64,000 bases of DNA from Methylobacterium longum (GTDB lineage: Bacteria; Pseudomonadota; Alphaproteobacteria; Rhizobiales; Beijerinckiaceae): contig NZ_BPQS01000002.1 of the NCBI RefSeq assembly GCF_022179385.1, forward strand, positions 186,001 through 250,000, given 5' to 3'. The position numbers and the translations under genes were made by a program. The notes beneath the pieces were generated by a model, which had not been told where the DNA came from, did not search any database, and saw only the letters and a list, made by a program, of their open reading frames with translations. Position 1 is the stretch's first letter, and the number at the start of each line of letters is the position of its first letter. Below, piece by piece: positions 55,271 to 64,000 of this stretch.

Positions 55271-56788
55271 TCAGCACGCGTTCTGGTAGGCCCGGCGCGA
55301 GACCACCGTCTGGATCATGATCTGGATATCGAACCAGACCGACCAATTGTCGATGTAGTGCAGGTCGCAGGCGACGCGCCGCTCCATGGCCAGATCGGTC
55401 TGCGTCTCGCCGCGATAGCCATTGACCTGGGCCCAGCCGGTGATCCCCGGCCGGACGTTGTGGCGCCGCGCGTAGAGGGCGATCCGCCGCTCGAAGCTCC
55501 GGTCGTGAGCGAGGGCGTGGGGGCGGGGGCCGACGAGCGACATCTCGCCCCGCAGCACGTTGAGGATCTGCGGGAGTTCGTCGAGGTTGGTGCGCCGGAG
55601 GAGCGCTCCCACCCGGGTGATGCGGCTGTCGTTGCGGGTCGCCTGGCGGAATGAGGCGGTCGGATCCGCCCGCATCGATCGGAATTTGAAGACGCCGAAC
55701 GGCTGCTGGTTGAAGCCGTAGCGCTTCTGGCGGAAGAAGACCGGCCCCGGGCTGTCGAGCTTGATCGCCACCGCGATCACCGCGAGCAGCGGCGCCAGCG
55801 ACACGAGGGCGATCGTCGCCACCGTCACGTCGAAGACGCGCTTCAGCATGACCTCGCCGAGGTTGAGCGGGCGGCGGCCGATATTGATGCCGGAGACGCC
55901 GCCGACGCGGGTGACCTGAAGGTCCGGGAATCGGTCGAGGACTGCACCGGGCCGCAGGTGCAGCGCCGAGGGCACGCGCAGAAACGCGTCGATGCAGCGC
56001 TCGACTTCGGCGGAATCCGTCCACGGCACCAGCACGAAGACGTCGTCCGGCCGCAGGAAGCGCACCACCGAGACGGCGAGGTCCAGATCCTCCTGCAACT
56101 GATCGTGACGGGTGGCCGTGTCGGCCCCCGGATCGACGCGGCGCAGGTAGCTGGTGCCGACGATGCGGAGACCCAGGCTCTCGGCCTCGTTGCCGGCGTA
56201 GAAGCGGGCGATGTCCTCCTCGTAGCCGACGAGATGCACGCGGCTTGCCGAGGCCGACCCGGCGGTCAGGCTGCGGCGCACGAGGCGGATCATGGCCGAG
56301 CGGGTCACCACCAGGGCGGGCAACCCCAGGCAGAAGATCCCGATGGAGACGATGCGCGAGTAGTCGTTCGTGGTCTTCGTCATGAAGCTGACGACCAGGA
56401 CGACGGCCCAGGCCACGAACCACAACGAGATCGTGCGCTGAAGGTTGGTCTTCTGCGTCATGGCGCTGTCGAGGTCGTACTCGGCGCGCAGCGCGTTGGT
56501 CGCGACGATGACGAGGCTGAGAAGCGCCGAGAGGCGCAGGCCGCGCACGCCGCTGGCCCAGGCGGAGCCGTCTTCCCAGGCCAAGTGGTAGGCGAACTCC
56601 ATCAGCATCGTGATGGAGACGATCGCGGCGACGTCGGTTACGGCCAGCGCCATCGACAGGGCGATCCGGGCCGCCGCCTGACCGCGGCGCGGCAGCAGGG
56701 CCGACCACACGTTGCGGCGGCGCGCGGCCGCGCTCGGGAGAGCCTGGAACGTTTCTGGGAGCCGTTCGTGAAACATCTGGCGCGCCAA
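55271..56788 (-). CDS. Undecaprenyl-phosphate sugar phosphotransferase (WcaJ type)
   Basis: A 505-aa initiating enzyme that transfers a sugar-1-phosphate to undecaprenyl phosphate, the first step of many exopolysaccharides. About five N-terminal helices (55-190) precede a CoA-binding-like middle domain (170-290). The sugar transferase core (about 315-505) begins KRVFDVTVATIALVSLAPLLAV, with GPVFFRQKRYG, FKFRSMR, ELPQILNVLRGEMSLVGPRP and a final helix DIQIMIQTVVS. It stands alone without polymerase or flippase genes. Confidence 0.9.
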   Translation of the reverse strand: MARQMFHERLPETFQALPSAAARRRNVWSALLPRRGQAAARIALSMALAVTDVAAIVSITMLMEFAYHLAWEDGSAWASGVRGLRLSALLSLVIVATNALRAEYDLDSAMTQKTNLQRTISLWFVAWAVVLVVSFMTKTTNDYSRIVSIGIFCLGLPALVVTRSAMIRLVRRSLTAGSASASRVHLVGYEEDIARFYAGNEAESLGLRIVGTSYLRRVDPGADTATRHDQLQEDLDLAVSVVRFLRPDDVFVLVPWTDSAEVERCIDAFLRVPSALHLRPGAVLDRFPDLQVTRVGGVSGINIGRRPLNLGEVMLKRVFDVTVATIALVSLAPLLAVIAVAIKLDSPGPVFFRQKRYGFNQQPFGVFKFRSMRADPTASFRQATRNDSRITRVGALLRRTNLDELPQILNVLRGEMSLVGPRPHALAHDRSFERRIALYARRHNVRPGITGWAQVNGYRGETQTDLAMERRVACDLHYIDNWSVWFDIQIMIQTVVSRRAYQNAC

Positions 56789-57125
56789 GTCCCGTCTTGA
56801 GCGGACTATGTGCCAGTCTGAAACTTGGAAGGCTTCAGCGCCGGCCGATGCCGGTGACGGAGCAAGCGGCGGGCCCCAGAAGAATCACTGTCCTGTCCGT
56901 CCCAGGATACCGCGGACTAGTATGGCCGGACGGGAGCAGCAACAGATAATTAATGCTGAGGCGGTTTCGGACGCTGACTGATGCCGTTCCGGCACGACGC
57001 GCGCCGGACGCGATACAATGCGGACGGGTTGCTGTGTCGGCAAACACAGCCGGCGCGTGCAGTGCGGCCAATCGGTATCCGCGCCGGAACGGATCAGAGA
57101 TCACCCTCCGGCGCGAATGTGGAGA
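56789..57125. other. Intergenic between sugar transferase and monooxygenase genes
   Basis: About 337 nt, with both neighbours on the minus strand. It holds the sugar transferase promoter and 5' leader. An A+T-rich patch near 56940-56960 may be part of it. No gene or known RNA is recognised. Confidence 0.45.
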
Positions 57126-57473
57126 TCAGACCGTTTCGGCGCGTTGCTGTGCCTCATCCGTGCTGCCGACGGTCTGGATCGTCTCGAAGCCTTCGAATTG
57201 CGGATGTCCGAGGTAGAGCGGCTTGGTCGTGGGGACGCGACCGTGCGCCTTCCTGAACTGCTCCGAACGGGTCCAGGCCTCGAAATCGGCCTTGCTGCGC
57301 CAGATGGTATGCGACGCGTAGAGGACGTGATCCTCGTGCTCCGGCCCGCGCAGGAGATGAAATTCGACGAAACCCTCCATTTCACCGAGATGGCTGTCGC
57401 GGCCCAACCAAACGGCCTCGAAGTCTCCGGTCGAATCCTTGACGACCTTGAACCGATTCATCGCGATGAACAT
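57126..57473 (-). CDS. Antibiotic-biosynthesis-monooxygenase-fold protein, heme-oxygenase-like
   Basis: A 115-aa dimeric ferredoxin-like fold protein: MFIAMNRFKVVKD, then FEAVWLGRDSHLGEMEGFVEFHLLRGPE, LYASHTIWRSKADFEAWTRSE. This pattern, with a Trp and an N-terminal Asn, is like heme-degrading IsdG/HmoB relatives, although similar domains have other roles. It is divergent from the XRE regulator over an A+T-rich region with a dyad. No other iron genes are beside it. Confidence 0.82.
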   Translation of the reverse strand: MFIAMNRFKVVKDSTGDFEAVWLGRDSHLGEMEGFVEFHLLRGPEHEDHVLYASHTIWRSKADFEAWTRSEQFRKAHGRVPTTKPLYLGHPQFEGFETIQTVGSTDEAQQRAETV

Positions 57474-57759
57474 GCGTTTCTCCTTTGAGGCGCTGACCCT
57501 ACAAGCCTGCTGGAACCAAGGCGACCCACGGCGCGGCGACAGGGCGCACCCACGAAAAACTGCCCGGTGTCAGTGCGTCGACATTTCAGCAACAATGTTG
57601 CAAAGTTGTGTGGTCTTAAACTAGAAGGTGTAATCTTTGACTTGCGAAGCTTGACAACTTGGTGTCCTACTAACGGGCGGCTTGAGGTGGTCAGATTAAG
57701 GGCTGCCTGATCTTGAGCCGTGCGATACACTTTGACGACATAGGACGTGAGGGCGGACG
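57474..57759. promoter_or_regulatory. A+T-enriched divergent control region with palindrome
   Basis: About 286 nt between the monooxygenase and the XRE gene. It contains a perfect CAACA-A-TGTTG dyad at 57590-57600 immediately followed by CAAAGTTGTG, then TCTTAAACTAGAAGG and several TTGAC-like hexamers (57640-57660). The composition is clearly more A+T-rich than the rest of the window. Probably it carries the promoters of both genes and an operator. Confidence 0.5.
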
Positions 57760-58251
57760 GTGAAGCAGCGCGACGGCGAGGCGAAGACTCCGCGTTCGCA
57801 GCAGGACGCAGTCCACCCCGCCGAGAAGGATTCGGCCGCGCAGCCTATGCCGAAGCAGACCACCGACGTGGATCGTCTGGTCGGCATCCGCATCACCGCC
57901 TTGCGGAAGGCACGGGGCATGAGCCAGACCGCGCTGGGCAATGCCGTCGGCGTGACCTTCCAGCAGGTACAGAAATACGAGAAGGGCCAGAACCGCGTCG
58001 GCGCCGGTCGGCTGCGCGAGATCGCCCGTCTGCTCGAGGTCCCGGTCTCGGCCTTCTTCGAGGAGGGCGAGGCGCGCGAGAAGACTCAGGAAGACGTCTT
58101 CGGCTTCCTGAGCGCCCATGGCGCCATCGAATTGCTGCGCGCCTACGCGCAGATCGAGGACGAGCAGATGCGGCGCGACGTGCTGGCGCTGGTGCGCAGC
58201 GCGGCCCGCCTCGCGCAGATTCGCGGCGTCGCGCCTGCGGATCCAGCCTGA
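57760..58251 (+). CDS. XRE-family transcriptional regulator
   Basis: A 163-aa DNA-binding protein. The helix-turn-helix covers about 42-97: LVGIRITALRKARGMSQTAL, VTFQQVQKYEKGQNRVGAGR, followed by an oligomerisation helix region. The N-terminal 30 residues are polar and low in complexity. The GTG at 57760 gives the full frame, while an ATG at 57850 leaves a shorter 133-aa protein with the intact domain. Such proteins are widespread in Rhizobiales. It probably acts on the A+T-rich upstream region. Confidence 0.85.
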   Translation: MKQRDGEAKTPRSQQDAVHPAEKDSAAQPMPKQTTDVDRLVGIRITALRKARGMSQTALGNAVGVTFQQVQKYEKGQNRVGAGRLREIARLLEVPVSAFFEEGEAREKTQEDVFGFLSAHGAIELLRAYAQIEDEQMRRDVLALVRSAARLAQIRGVAPADPA

Positions 58252-58405
58252 CGTTCGTTCGCGCCAAGTTCTGCTTCGTCGAACGATCACCCCCGCTCAG
58301 CCAGGGGCGAAACCGCCGCGCGTGTGTCTGAGGACGAACGGCCTCATCTGGACCGGTCGAGCACGGCTTGCGGGGCCTCTCTTCTCCCTGGAACTCGTTC
58401 TCCCG

Positions 58406-59728
58406 TCAGGGTGTCGTATCCGCGGCGATCAGGTGGAAGAAGCTTCCGGTGACCGCACCGACCCGGTGACCGGCGAAGCCGAGGTCGATGCCTTCCGAAT
58501 CCGCGACGCGGGCCAGGGCGATTTCGGCGGATGGCGGCGGCGACAGTTCGCTCGCGTAGTGGAACTCGTGACCGATCAAGCGGGCCTCGCGCCCGCCGAG
58601 GAGCCCGGCCTCGCACAGGCGCGCCACGCGGTAGCCGAGATGGAGCTTCCGGCGGTGATACGACGTCTCCACCGGGAGCAGACCCGCCATGGCGTGCGTG
58701 GTCCCGTTGGCATCCTCCAGGGTCTGCCCGAGCACCATGTAGCCGCCGCACTCCCCGTGAACCGGACGGGTGCGCGCAAATTCGCGCAGTCCCGCCAGGA
58801 ATTGCGACGCGCCCGCGAGCCGGCCGGCGTGCAGTTCGGGGTACCCGCCCGGCAACCAGCAGACGTCGCATCCCTCCGGCGGCGGTTCGTCCGCCAGGGG
58901 TGAGAACGGGATCAGCTCGGCCCCCGCGATGCGCCACCCGGCCTCCTGGTGCGGATAGAGGAAGCTGAACGCCGCATCGCGGGCGACCGCGATGCGCTGC
59001 CCCGGCGGAAGCGACAGCGAACCCGGCGTACGCGGCGCGGCGCCGCCAGCGCAGGCGACCACGGCGTCGAGGTCGATGCCCATCTCGGCGAGATCGGCGA
59101 GGCGATCGAGGCGCGCCGCCAGATCGGCGGTCTCCCCGGCCTGGACGAGGCCGAGGTGGCGCTCCGGCAGGACGAGCTGCGCGTCGCGCATCAGCGCGCC
59201 GAGGACCAGCAGGCCAGCGCGCGCCATGCCGGCTTCCACGAGGCGGCGATGGCGCGCGCTGGCCACCTTGTTGAGGATCACCCCCGCGATCGTCACGCGC
59301 GGGTCGTAGAGCTTGCAGCCCAGAGCGACCGCCGCGGCCGACTGCGCGGCACCCGAGACGTCGACGACCAGCACCACCGGCCATCCGTAGCGGGCCGCGA
59401 TGTCGGCGTTGGCGCCAGTTCGGTTTTCGGCCGCCCGCACGCCGTCGAACAGGCCCATCGAGCCCTCGGCGACGACGATGTCGGCGTCCGCCGCCGTCGC
59501 GCCGGCCACGGCGTCGAGGAGCGCCGCCGGCATGGCGAAGCTGTCGAGGTTGAAGCTCGGCCGGCCAGTCGCCGCGTGGTGGAATGCCGGATCGATGTAG
59601 TCCGGCCCGCACTTGGCACCGCGCACCCGCAGACCCCGGCGGGCCAGGGCGCGCATCAGGGCGAGCGACACCGTCGTCTTGCCGGAACTCGACCGGGGAG
59701 CCGCGATCAGGAGCCCGGGCGCGCTCAC
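58406..59728 (-). CDS. cobB: Cobyrinic acid a,c-diamide synthase / hydrogenobyrinic acid synthase
   Basis: A 440-aa ATP-dependent amidotransferase of the corrin ring. The N-terminal part has a P-loop-like [16 protein letters not shown] (about 12-27) and the C-terminal part (about 250-430) a GATase-1-like fold with the nucleophile Cys in [12 protein letters not shown]. The start is GTG overlapping the cobM stop (GTGA). It is the last gene on this strand of the cob run. The cofactor goes to mutase and QueG in this organism. Confidence 0.93.
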   Translation of the reverse strand: MSAPGLLIAAPRSSSGKTTVSLALMRALARRGLRVRGAKCGPDYIDPAFHHAATGRPSFNLDSFAMPAALLDAVAGATAADADIVVAEGSMGLFDGVRAAENRTGANADIAARYGWPVVLVVDVSGAAQSAAAVALGCKLYDPRVTIAGVILNKVASARHRRLVEAGMARAGLLVLGALMRDAQLVLPERHLGLVQAGETADLAARLDRLADLAEMGIDLDAVVACAGGAAPRTPGSLSLPPGQRIAVARDAAFSFLYPHQEAGWRIAGAELIPFSPLADEPPPEGCDVCWLPGGYPELHAGRLAGASQFLAGLREFARTRPVHGECGGYMVLGQTLEDANGTTHAMAGLLPVETSYHRRKLHLGYRVARLCEAGLLGGREARLIGHEFHYASELSPPPSAEIALARVADSEGIDLGFAGHRVGAVTGSFFHLIAADTTP

Positions 59729-60501
59729 GCGGCGCCCCCGACGGCGCCGCCCGGCCGATAGCGCCGGTCGTAATCGGCGGCATAGAGCGCGCTCTCGCGG
59801 AACGTCTCCGCGGCCAGTGCCGGTCCGACGAGGATCAGCGCGGTGCGCTCCAGTCCCGCCTCCGCGACCAGCCCAGGCAGCGCGGCGAGGTCGCCCGTGA
59901 GCACCCGCTCGTCCGGCCATGAGGCGCGGAACACCGCCGCCGCCGGGCAGGACGACCCGTAGAACGGGATCAGGGTGGCCGCGACGGCCTCGACCACGTG
60001 GATCGAGAGATGGATCGCCAGGGTCGCCCCGGTCGCCGCGAAGGCCGCCAGGGTCTCGCGCTCCGGCATGGCGCTGGCGCGGCCGGAGGTGCGCGTCAGG
60101 ACCACGGATTGCGCCACGCCCGGCACGGTCAGCTCGCGCCGCAGCAGGGCGGCGGCCGCCGCGAAGGCCGGGACGCCCGGTGTCACCGTGTAGGGGATGC
60201 CGAGGGCGTCGAGCCGGCGCATCTGCTCGGCCAGCGCGCTCCAGATCGACAGATCCCCGGAATGGAGCCGCGCCACGTCCTGCCCGTCCGCATGGGCCGC
60301 CGCGATCTCCGTCATGATGGCGTCGAGGTCGAGGGGAGCCGTATCGACGATCCGGGCACCGGGCGGGCACCAGCCGAGGATCTCGGGCGCCACCAGGGAG
60401 CCGGCGTAGAGGCAGACCGGGCAGGCGGCGATGCGGTCGCGGCCGCGCACCGTGATGAGGTCTGCCGCGCCGGGACCGGCGCCGATGAAGTGGACGGTCA
60501 T
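59725..60501 (-). CDS. cobM: Precorrin-4 C11-methyltransferase
   Basis: A 258-aa SAM-dependent methylase of the aerobic cobalamin pathway. It starts [20 protein letters not shown] with the SAM-binding GAGPG loop, then [15 protein letters not shown] and the [13 protein letters not shown] signature. It overlaps cobE at its start (ATGA) and cobB at its end (GTGA). Confidence 0.94.
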   Translation of the reverse strand: MTVHFIGAGPGAADLITVRGRDRIAACPVCLYAGSLVAPEILGWCPPGARIVDTAPLDLDAIMTEIAAAHADGQDVARLHSGDLSIWSALAEQMRRLDALGIPYTVTPGVPAFAAAAALLRRELTVPGVAQSVVLTRTSGRASAMPERETLAAFAATGATLAIHLSIHVVEAVAATLIPFYGSSCPAAAVFRASWPDERVLTGDLAALPGLVAEAGLERTALILVGPALAAETFRESALYAADYDRRYRPGGAVGGAA

Positions 60502-60902
60502 GGCTCTGTCATCGGTGTCTGGCGGACGGCCAGGGCGCAGGTGGCGCCGCCGCTCGCGATCCGCGGGAGGGCGAGGCGGCTCTCCGGCCCGCCGACGGCC
60601 AGCGCCGCCGCCTCGGCCAGGGACCCCACGCCGCGCAGGCGCTCGATCCGCCGGGAACGGGTGACCACGTCACCGTCGCGTGCCGCCAGCTCCGCTGCGG
60701 CCACGGGGGAGGGACACAGGCCGAACCGCCCCGCTGCCTCGCGGATCGCGGGTCCGCCGGCCCGGTCGGCCGCCGTCGCGACGGCGATCAGGTCCTCACA
60801 ATCGGCCCCGAGGAGGCCCAGGGCCCGGAGGATGAGCGCCGCGATCTCGTCGGCGCCCGTCTCGCGCCGGAAGCCGATTCCGGCGATCAGGGCGCCGGTC
60901 AT
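60498..60902 (-). CDS. cobE: Cobalamin biosynthesis protein CobE (CbiG C-terminal type)
   Basis: A 134-aa protein of the CobE/GbiG-C fold: [41 protein letters not shown], and [19 protein letters not shown] at the end. It is found in aerobic cob clusters; its enzymatic role is not clear. It overlaps cobL upstream and cobM downstream by 4 nt each. Confidence 0.88.
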   Translation of the reverse strand: MTGALIAGIGFRRETGADEIAALILRALGLLGADCEDLIAVATAADRAGGPAIREAAGRFGLCPSPVAAAELAARDGDVVTRSRRIERLRGVGSLAEAAALAVGGPESRLALPRIASGGATCALAVRQTPMTEP

Positions 60903-62119
60903 GGCTTGGTCCAGGCCCACTGCGTCACCGGCATGGCCGGCCGCCAGCCGTGCAGGGCGCCGACCTGGCTCGCCCGGTCGACCGCGAAGCGCCGCAGGCT
61001 GCCGCCCCGCTCCTGGAACGCCGCCAGCAGGGCGGCCTCGCCCTCCAGGGTCACCGCGTTCGCGACGCAGCGCCCGCCGGGCCGAAGCGCCGTCACGGCC
61101 GCAGAGAGCAATCCGGGCGCCGAGACACCGCCGCCGATGAAGACCGCATCGGGTGCCGGCAGGCCGACGAGGGCTCCGGGCGCCGCACCGACCACGACGG
61201 TCAGGTCGGGCACGCCCAGCGTTCCGGCGTTGCGTCCGATGCGCTCGGCCCGGTCGGGCCGTGCCTCGATCGCGGTGGCGCGCAGGCTCGGGTGGCGCAG
61301 CATCCACTCGATGCCGATCGATCCGGCGCCGGCGCCGATGTCCCACAGGTGAAGGCCCGGATGCGGGCGCAGGGCCGCGAGGGTCAGGGCGCGGATCTCG
61401 GCCTTGGTGAGCTGCCCATCATTCTCGAACAGGGCATCGTCGAGGCCCGGCGCGAGGGGCAGTGCCGGTCCGTCGCCCGAGACGGCGATCGCAACCGTGT
61501 TGAGCGGATCGATCGCGCCGAGGTCGAACCCCTCCGCGCCCGCCGCGCGGACGCGCTCGCGGGGGCCGTCCATCGCCTCCAGCACCGTGAGGGTCGAGGC
61601 GCCGAAGCCGCGCCCCCGGAGCAGCGCCGCCAGAGCGGCCGGTGTCGCGCCGTCCCAGGACAGGACGAGGAGCCGCGCGCCCGGTTGGAGATGCGGGACG
61701 ATCCGGCTCAGTGCCCGGCCGTGGAGGGTGACGAGACCGCACTCGGCCAGCGGCCAGCCGAGGCGCGCGCAGGCGAGGCTGAACGCCGAGGGAAGCGGGA
61801 AGGCGCGAATCTCGGCCGGTGAAACCAGGCGGGCGATCTCGGCACCGATGCCGTAGTGGAACGGATCGCCGGTCGCCAGGATGCAGGTCGGCTCGCCCCG
61901 TCGCGCGAGGATCCCCGGGTAGGCCTCGTGGATCGGGCTCGGCCAGGCCCGCGTCTCCGCGGCGAGGGGCCCGGCCAGGGCGAGGTGGCGGCGGCCGCCA
62001 TAGACCACACGGGCGGCGTCGAGGGCGCCTGCAGCGGCGGGGCTCAACCCGTCGCGACCGTCCTCACCGATGCCGACGATCGACAGCCAGACGGTGCTCG
62101 ACAGGGGCTCAGCGCTCAT
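60899..62119 (-). CDS. cobL: Precorrin-6Y C5,15-methyltransferase (decarboxylating)
   Basis: A 406-aa fused methylase. The CbiE-like N-terminal part (about 10-210) has WLSIVGIGEDGRDGL and ILATGDPFHYGIGAEI. The CbiT-like C-terminal part (about 225-406) has TKAEIRALTLAALRP and LHLWDIGAGAGSIGIEW. It methylates C5 and C15 and decarboxylates the acetate at C12. The start may be 62119 or 62134; in either case the cobK start on the opposite strand lies within 15 nt. Confidence 0.93.
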   Translation of the reverse strand: MSAEPLSSTVWLSIVGIGEDGRDGLSPAAAGALDAARVVYGGRRHLALAGPLAAETRAWPSPIHEAYPGILARRGEPTCILATGDPFHYGIGAEIARLVSPAEIRAFPLPSAFSLACARLGWPLAECGLVTLHGRALSRIVPHLQPGARLLVLSWDGATPAALAALLRGRGFGASTLTVLEAMDGPRERVRAAGAEGFDLGAIDPLNTVAIAVSGDGPALPLAPGLDDALFENDGQLTKAEIRALTLAALRPHPGLHLWDIGAGAGSIGIEWMLRHPSLRATAIEARPDRAERIGRNAGTLGVPDLTVVVGAAPGALVGLPAPDAVFIGGGVSAPGLLSAAVTALRPGGRCVANAVTLEGEAALLAAFQERGGSLRRFAVDRASQVGALHGWRPAMPVTQWAWTKP

Positions 62120-62132
62120 GGACAAGGCGCCC

Positions 62133-62915
62133 ATGACGCGACGTGCCGAGCGGATCCTGATCCTGGGTGGAACCGGTGAGGCGAGCGCCCTGGCGCGGGC
62201 CCTGGCCGGCCGAGCCGACCTGTCCGTGGTGTTGTCCCTGGCCGGACGAACCGCCGCGCCGAAGGTCGAGCCGGTGCCGACGCGGGTCGGCGGGTTCGGC
62301 GGCGCCGAGGGTCTGGCGCTCTATCTGAACGCCGAGGGAATCACCGGCCTGGTCGACGCGACCCATCCCTTCGCCGCCACGATCTCGGGGAACGCCGCGC
62401 GCGCCTCGGCGCGGGCGGGCGTGCCGCTCCTGGCGATCCGGCGCCCGGCCTGGAGCCCCGTACCCGGCGATCTCTGGACCGAGGTCGACACCATGGGGGA
62501 CGCTGTCGTTGCCCTGGGACAGCGCGCGCGACGGGTGTTCCTGACGATCGGTCGCCAGGAGGCCGCGGCCTTCTCGGATGCACCCCAGCACGCCTATCTG
62601 GCGCGCACGGTCGAGCCGATTCGCGCGGTGTTGCGCGTGCCTCATCTCACCACCATCGAGGCACGGGGGCCCTTCGACGCCGCGGCCGAGGCTGCGCTGA
62701 TGCGGGAGGCCGGCATCGACGTTCTGGTGAGCAAGAATTCCGGCGGCGGCGCGACCTACGGAAAGATCGCGGCGGCGCGTGCCCTCGGCATTCCCGTCAT
62801 CATGGTGCGGCGGCCGCCGAAACTCGACGTCCCGAGCGTCCCGGACGCCGCCGCCGCGCTCCGCTGGCTCGATGCGGGCGATCACGCGGCCCCCTCGACC
62901 TTGCGCGCGGTGTAG
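62133..62915 (+). CDS. cobK: Precorrin-6A reductase
   Basis: A 260-aa NADPH-dependent reductase. It starts RILILGGTGEASALARALAG and contains GFGGAEGLALYLNAEGITGLVDATHPFA, RPAWSPVPGDLW and SKNSGGGATYGKIAAARALG. An ATG at 62118 is possible; 62133 has AAGG at a better distance. It is the only plus-strand gene among the cob genes: divergent from cobL with no room for a classic promoter, and convergent with cobJ with a 34-nt overlap. Confidence 0.92.
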   Translation: MTRRAERILILGGTGEASALARALAGRADLSVVLSLAGRTAAPKVEPVPTRVGGFGGAEGLALYLNAEGITGLVDATHPFAATISGNAARASARAGVPLLAIRRPAWSPVPGDLWTEVDTMGDAVVALGQRARRVFLTIGRQEAAAFSDAPQHAYLARTVEPIRAVLRVPHLTTIEARGPFDAAAEAALMREAGIDVLVSKNSGGGATYGKIAAARALGIPVIMVRRPPKLDVPSVPDAAAALRWLDAGDHAAPSTLRAV

Positions 62916-63643
62916 ACGAAGGGCGGCCGGCCGTCCCGCGGGATCAGCCGCGTGGTCGAGGCACCCAGGATCACCATCGTGGCCATGTCGGCCGGCACGT
63001 CGCGCGCCTGCGCGAGGCTCGCGACGCGGATCGCCTCGTCCGGCCGGCTGATCGCGCGGGCGAACATCACCGGCGTTTCCGGCGCGCGGATCCCGGCGGC
63101 GATGTCCAACGCGGCGCCGAGCTGCCAGGGCCGGGCGGAGGAGATCGGGTTGTAGAGCGCGACCACCAGATCGGCCCGCAGCACGGCCTCGAGCCGGGCG
63201 GTCACAACCGGCCACGGCTTGAGGTTGTCCGAGAGGGACAGGGCGCAAAAATCGCCGCCGAGCGGCGCACCGAGCCGCGCCGCGGCCGCCAGCATCGCGG
63301 TGATTCCGGGCTCCACCACGATGGCGAGGTCGCGCCAGCCCGGCTCGCCGTGCTCCACGGCCTCGAACACCGCCGCCGCCATGGCGAAGACGCCGGGATC
63401 GCCGCCGGAGACCACGGCGACCCGGCGCCCGGAAGCGGCCAGCTGCAGGGCGTGGCGGGCGCGGTCGACCTCCACCCGGTTGTCGCTGGCATGGCGGGTC
63501 AGCCCCGGGCGCTCGGGCACGCAGGCGACGTAGGGGAAGTAGCCGACGATATCCTCGGCGGCATCGAGGGCCCGGCGTGCGGAATCGGTCAGCAGGGCCG
63601 CATCGCCCGGACCGAGGCCGACGACGGTGAGGCTTCCGCTCAC
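62882..63643 (-). CDS. cobJ: Precorrin-3B C17-methyltransferase
   Basis: A 253-aa SAM-dependent methylase causing ring contraction. The start is GTG overlapping the cobI stop (GTGA). It has LTVVGLGPGDAALLTDSARRAL, VAVVSGGDPGVFAMAAAVFE, VVEPGITAMLAAAARLGAPL and ALYNPISSARPWQL. The 3' end overlaps cobK by 34 nt. Confidence 0.94.
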   Translation of the reverse strand: MSGSLTVVGLGPGDAALLTDSARRALDAAEDIVGYFPYVACVPERPGLTRHASDNRVEVDRARHALQLAASGRRVAVVSGGDPGVFAMAAAVFEAVEHGEPGWRDLAIVVEPGITAMLAAAARLGAPLGGDFCALSLSDNLKPWPVVTARLEAVLRADLVVALYNPISSARPWQLGAALDIAAGIRAPETPVMFARAISRPDEAIRVASLAQARDVPADMATMVILGASTTRLIPRDGRPPFVYTARKVEGAA

Positions 63644-64000
63644 GGTCGCCTGCCCTCGCCGGGCAGGAGCACCATGGAGAAATAGGGCGCCTCGTCGTCC
63701 GGCTTGTCGGACAGCATGACGACGCGCTCGCCCGACATGGTGCCGCGCTCGACATAGATCGCCCGCTCGAGGACTCCCGCCGCCGCCAGGGCCGCGCGCA
63801 CCTTCGGCAGGTGACGTCCGAGCTTCATGACCACGGCCGCGTCCGTGGCGCCGAGGCGCTCCGTGAGCGCGGCGAGCGGCAGGGTCGCGGGCAAGACGGT
63901 GAGGATGTCGTCCCCCCAGGTGATCGGGGTTCCGGCCCGGGTCCAGCATCCCGACATCCCGGTCACGCCGGGCACCACCTCGACGGGGAATCGGTCCTTG
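63640..64000 (-). CDS. cobI: Precorrin-2 C20-methyltransferase (3' part, runs off right edge)
   Basis: The last 119 codons of a SAM-dependent methylase. The visible part reads VEVVPGVTGMSGCWTRAG, then VLPATLPLAALTERLGATDAAVVMKLGRHL and YVERGTMSGERVVMLSDKPDDEAPYFSMVLLPG, which is the CobI/CbiL C-terminal region. The N-terminal SAM loop lies beyond the window. It precedes cobJ with a 4-nt overlap. Confidence 0.92.
   Translation of the reverse strand, partial: KDRFPVEVVPGVTGMSGCWTRAGTPITWGDDILTVLPATLPLAALTERLGATDAAVVMKLGRHLPKVRAALAAAGVLERAIYVERGTMSGERVVMLSDKPDDEAPYFSMVLLPGEGRRP

Overview
The window looks like chromosome of an alphaproteobacterium of the order Hyphomicrobiales, most probably Methylobacterium or a close relative. 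The basis is very high GC with strongly GC-biased third codon positions, the Rhizobiales-style aerobic cob cluster, FzlA next to QueG, a DUF1150 gene beside a small heat-shock protein, and a methylmalonyl-CoA mutase small subunit of the kind used with the ethylmalonyl-CoA and serine cycles. The genus is inferred from gene content; no rRNA or other phylogenetic marker was compared.

Layout, left to right. 0-5 kb: the 5' half of thiC under a TPP riboswitch, an alpha/beta hydrolase, an HNH nuclease, an acyltransferase, a PilZ protein, a small coiled-coil protein and a frameshifted AraC relic. 5-12.5 kb: penicillin-binding protein 1A, a CACHE-type diguanylate cyclase, an aldo/keto reductase, and a tightly overlapped trio (class III nucleotide cyclase, 67-aa membrane protein, YaiI/DUF188 protein). 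12.5-18.8 kb: an orphan BrnA-type antitoxin with a lysine/alanine-rich protein, an ExbB-ExbD-TonB energy transducer, two hypothetical genes, and an hsp20-DUF1150 pair preceded by an RpoH-like promoter and a structured leader. 18.9-28 kb: a GT4 glycosyltransferase, a decayed MerR/carboxymuconolactone decarboxylase pair, infC with an ATT start, a MoeB-like protein, a SEC-C protein, and rpmI-rplT-pheS-pheT on the opposite strand. 28-36.7 kb: a GT4 plus glycogen-debranching pair, dapE, and truA-fmt-def. 36-41.3 kb: recR, pckA, ybaB, dnaX and the SRP RNA gene. 41.3-50 kb: a PepSY protein, comM, a PP2C phosphatase-kinase fusion, a GST, two secreted proteins, the mutase small subunit and uppP. 50-57.7 kb: fzlA-queG-epimerase, a zinc uptake ABC system with divergent zur and a good operator, an initiating sugar transferase, a heme-monooxygenase-like protein and an XRE regulator. 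58.4-64 kb: cobalamin synthesis genes cobB, cobM, cobE, cobL, cobK, cobJ and cobI, running off the right edge.

Most of the window is housekeeping sequence with no phage, transposon, CRISPR array or tRNA gene recognised. Several functional groupings recur: translation initiation and protein maturation (infC, fmt, def, L20, L35, PheRS), DNA processing (dnaX, ybaB, recR, comM), envelope growth (PBP1A, UppP, FzlA, sugar transferase) and cofactor synthesis (thiC, cob genes). The least explained items are the cyclase-membrane protein-YaiI unit, the phosphatase-kinase fusion coupled to comM, the 44-aa membrane peptide coupled to znuC, and the candidate RNA thermometer in front of hsp20.
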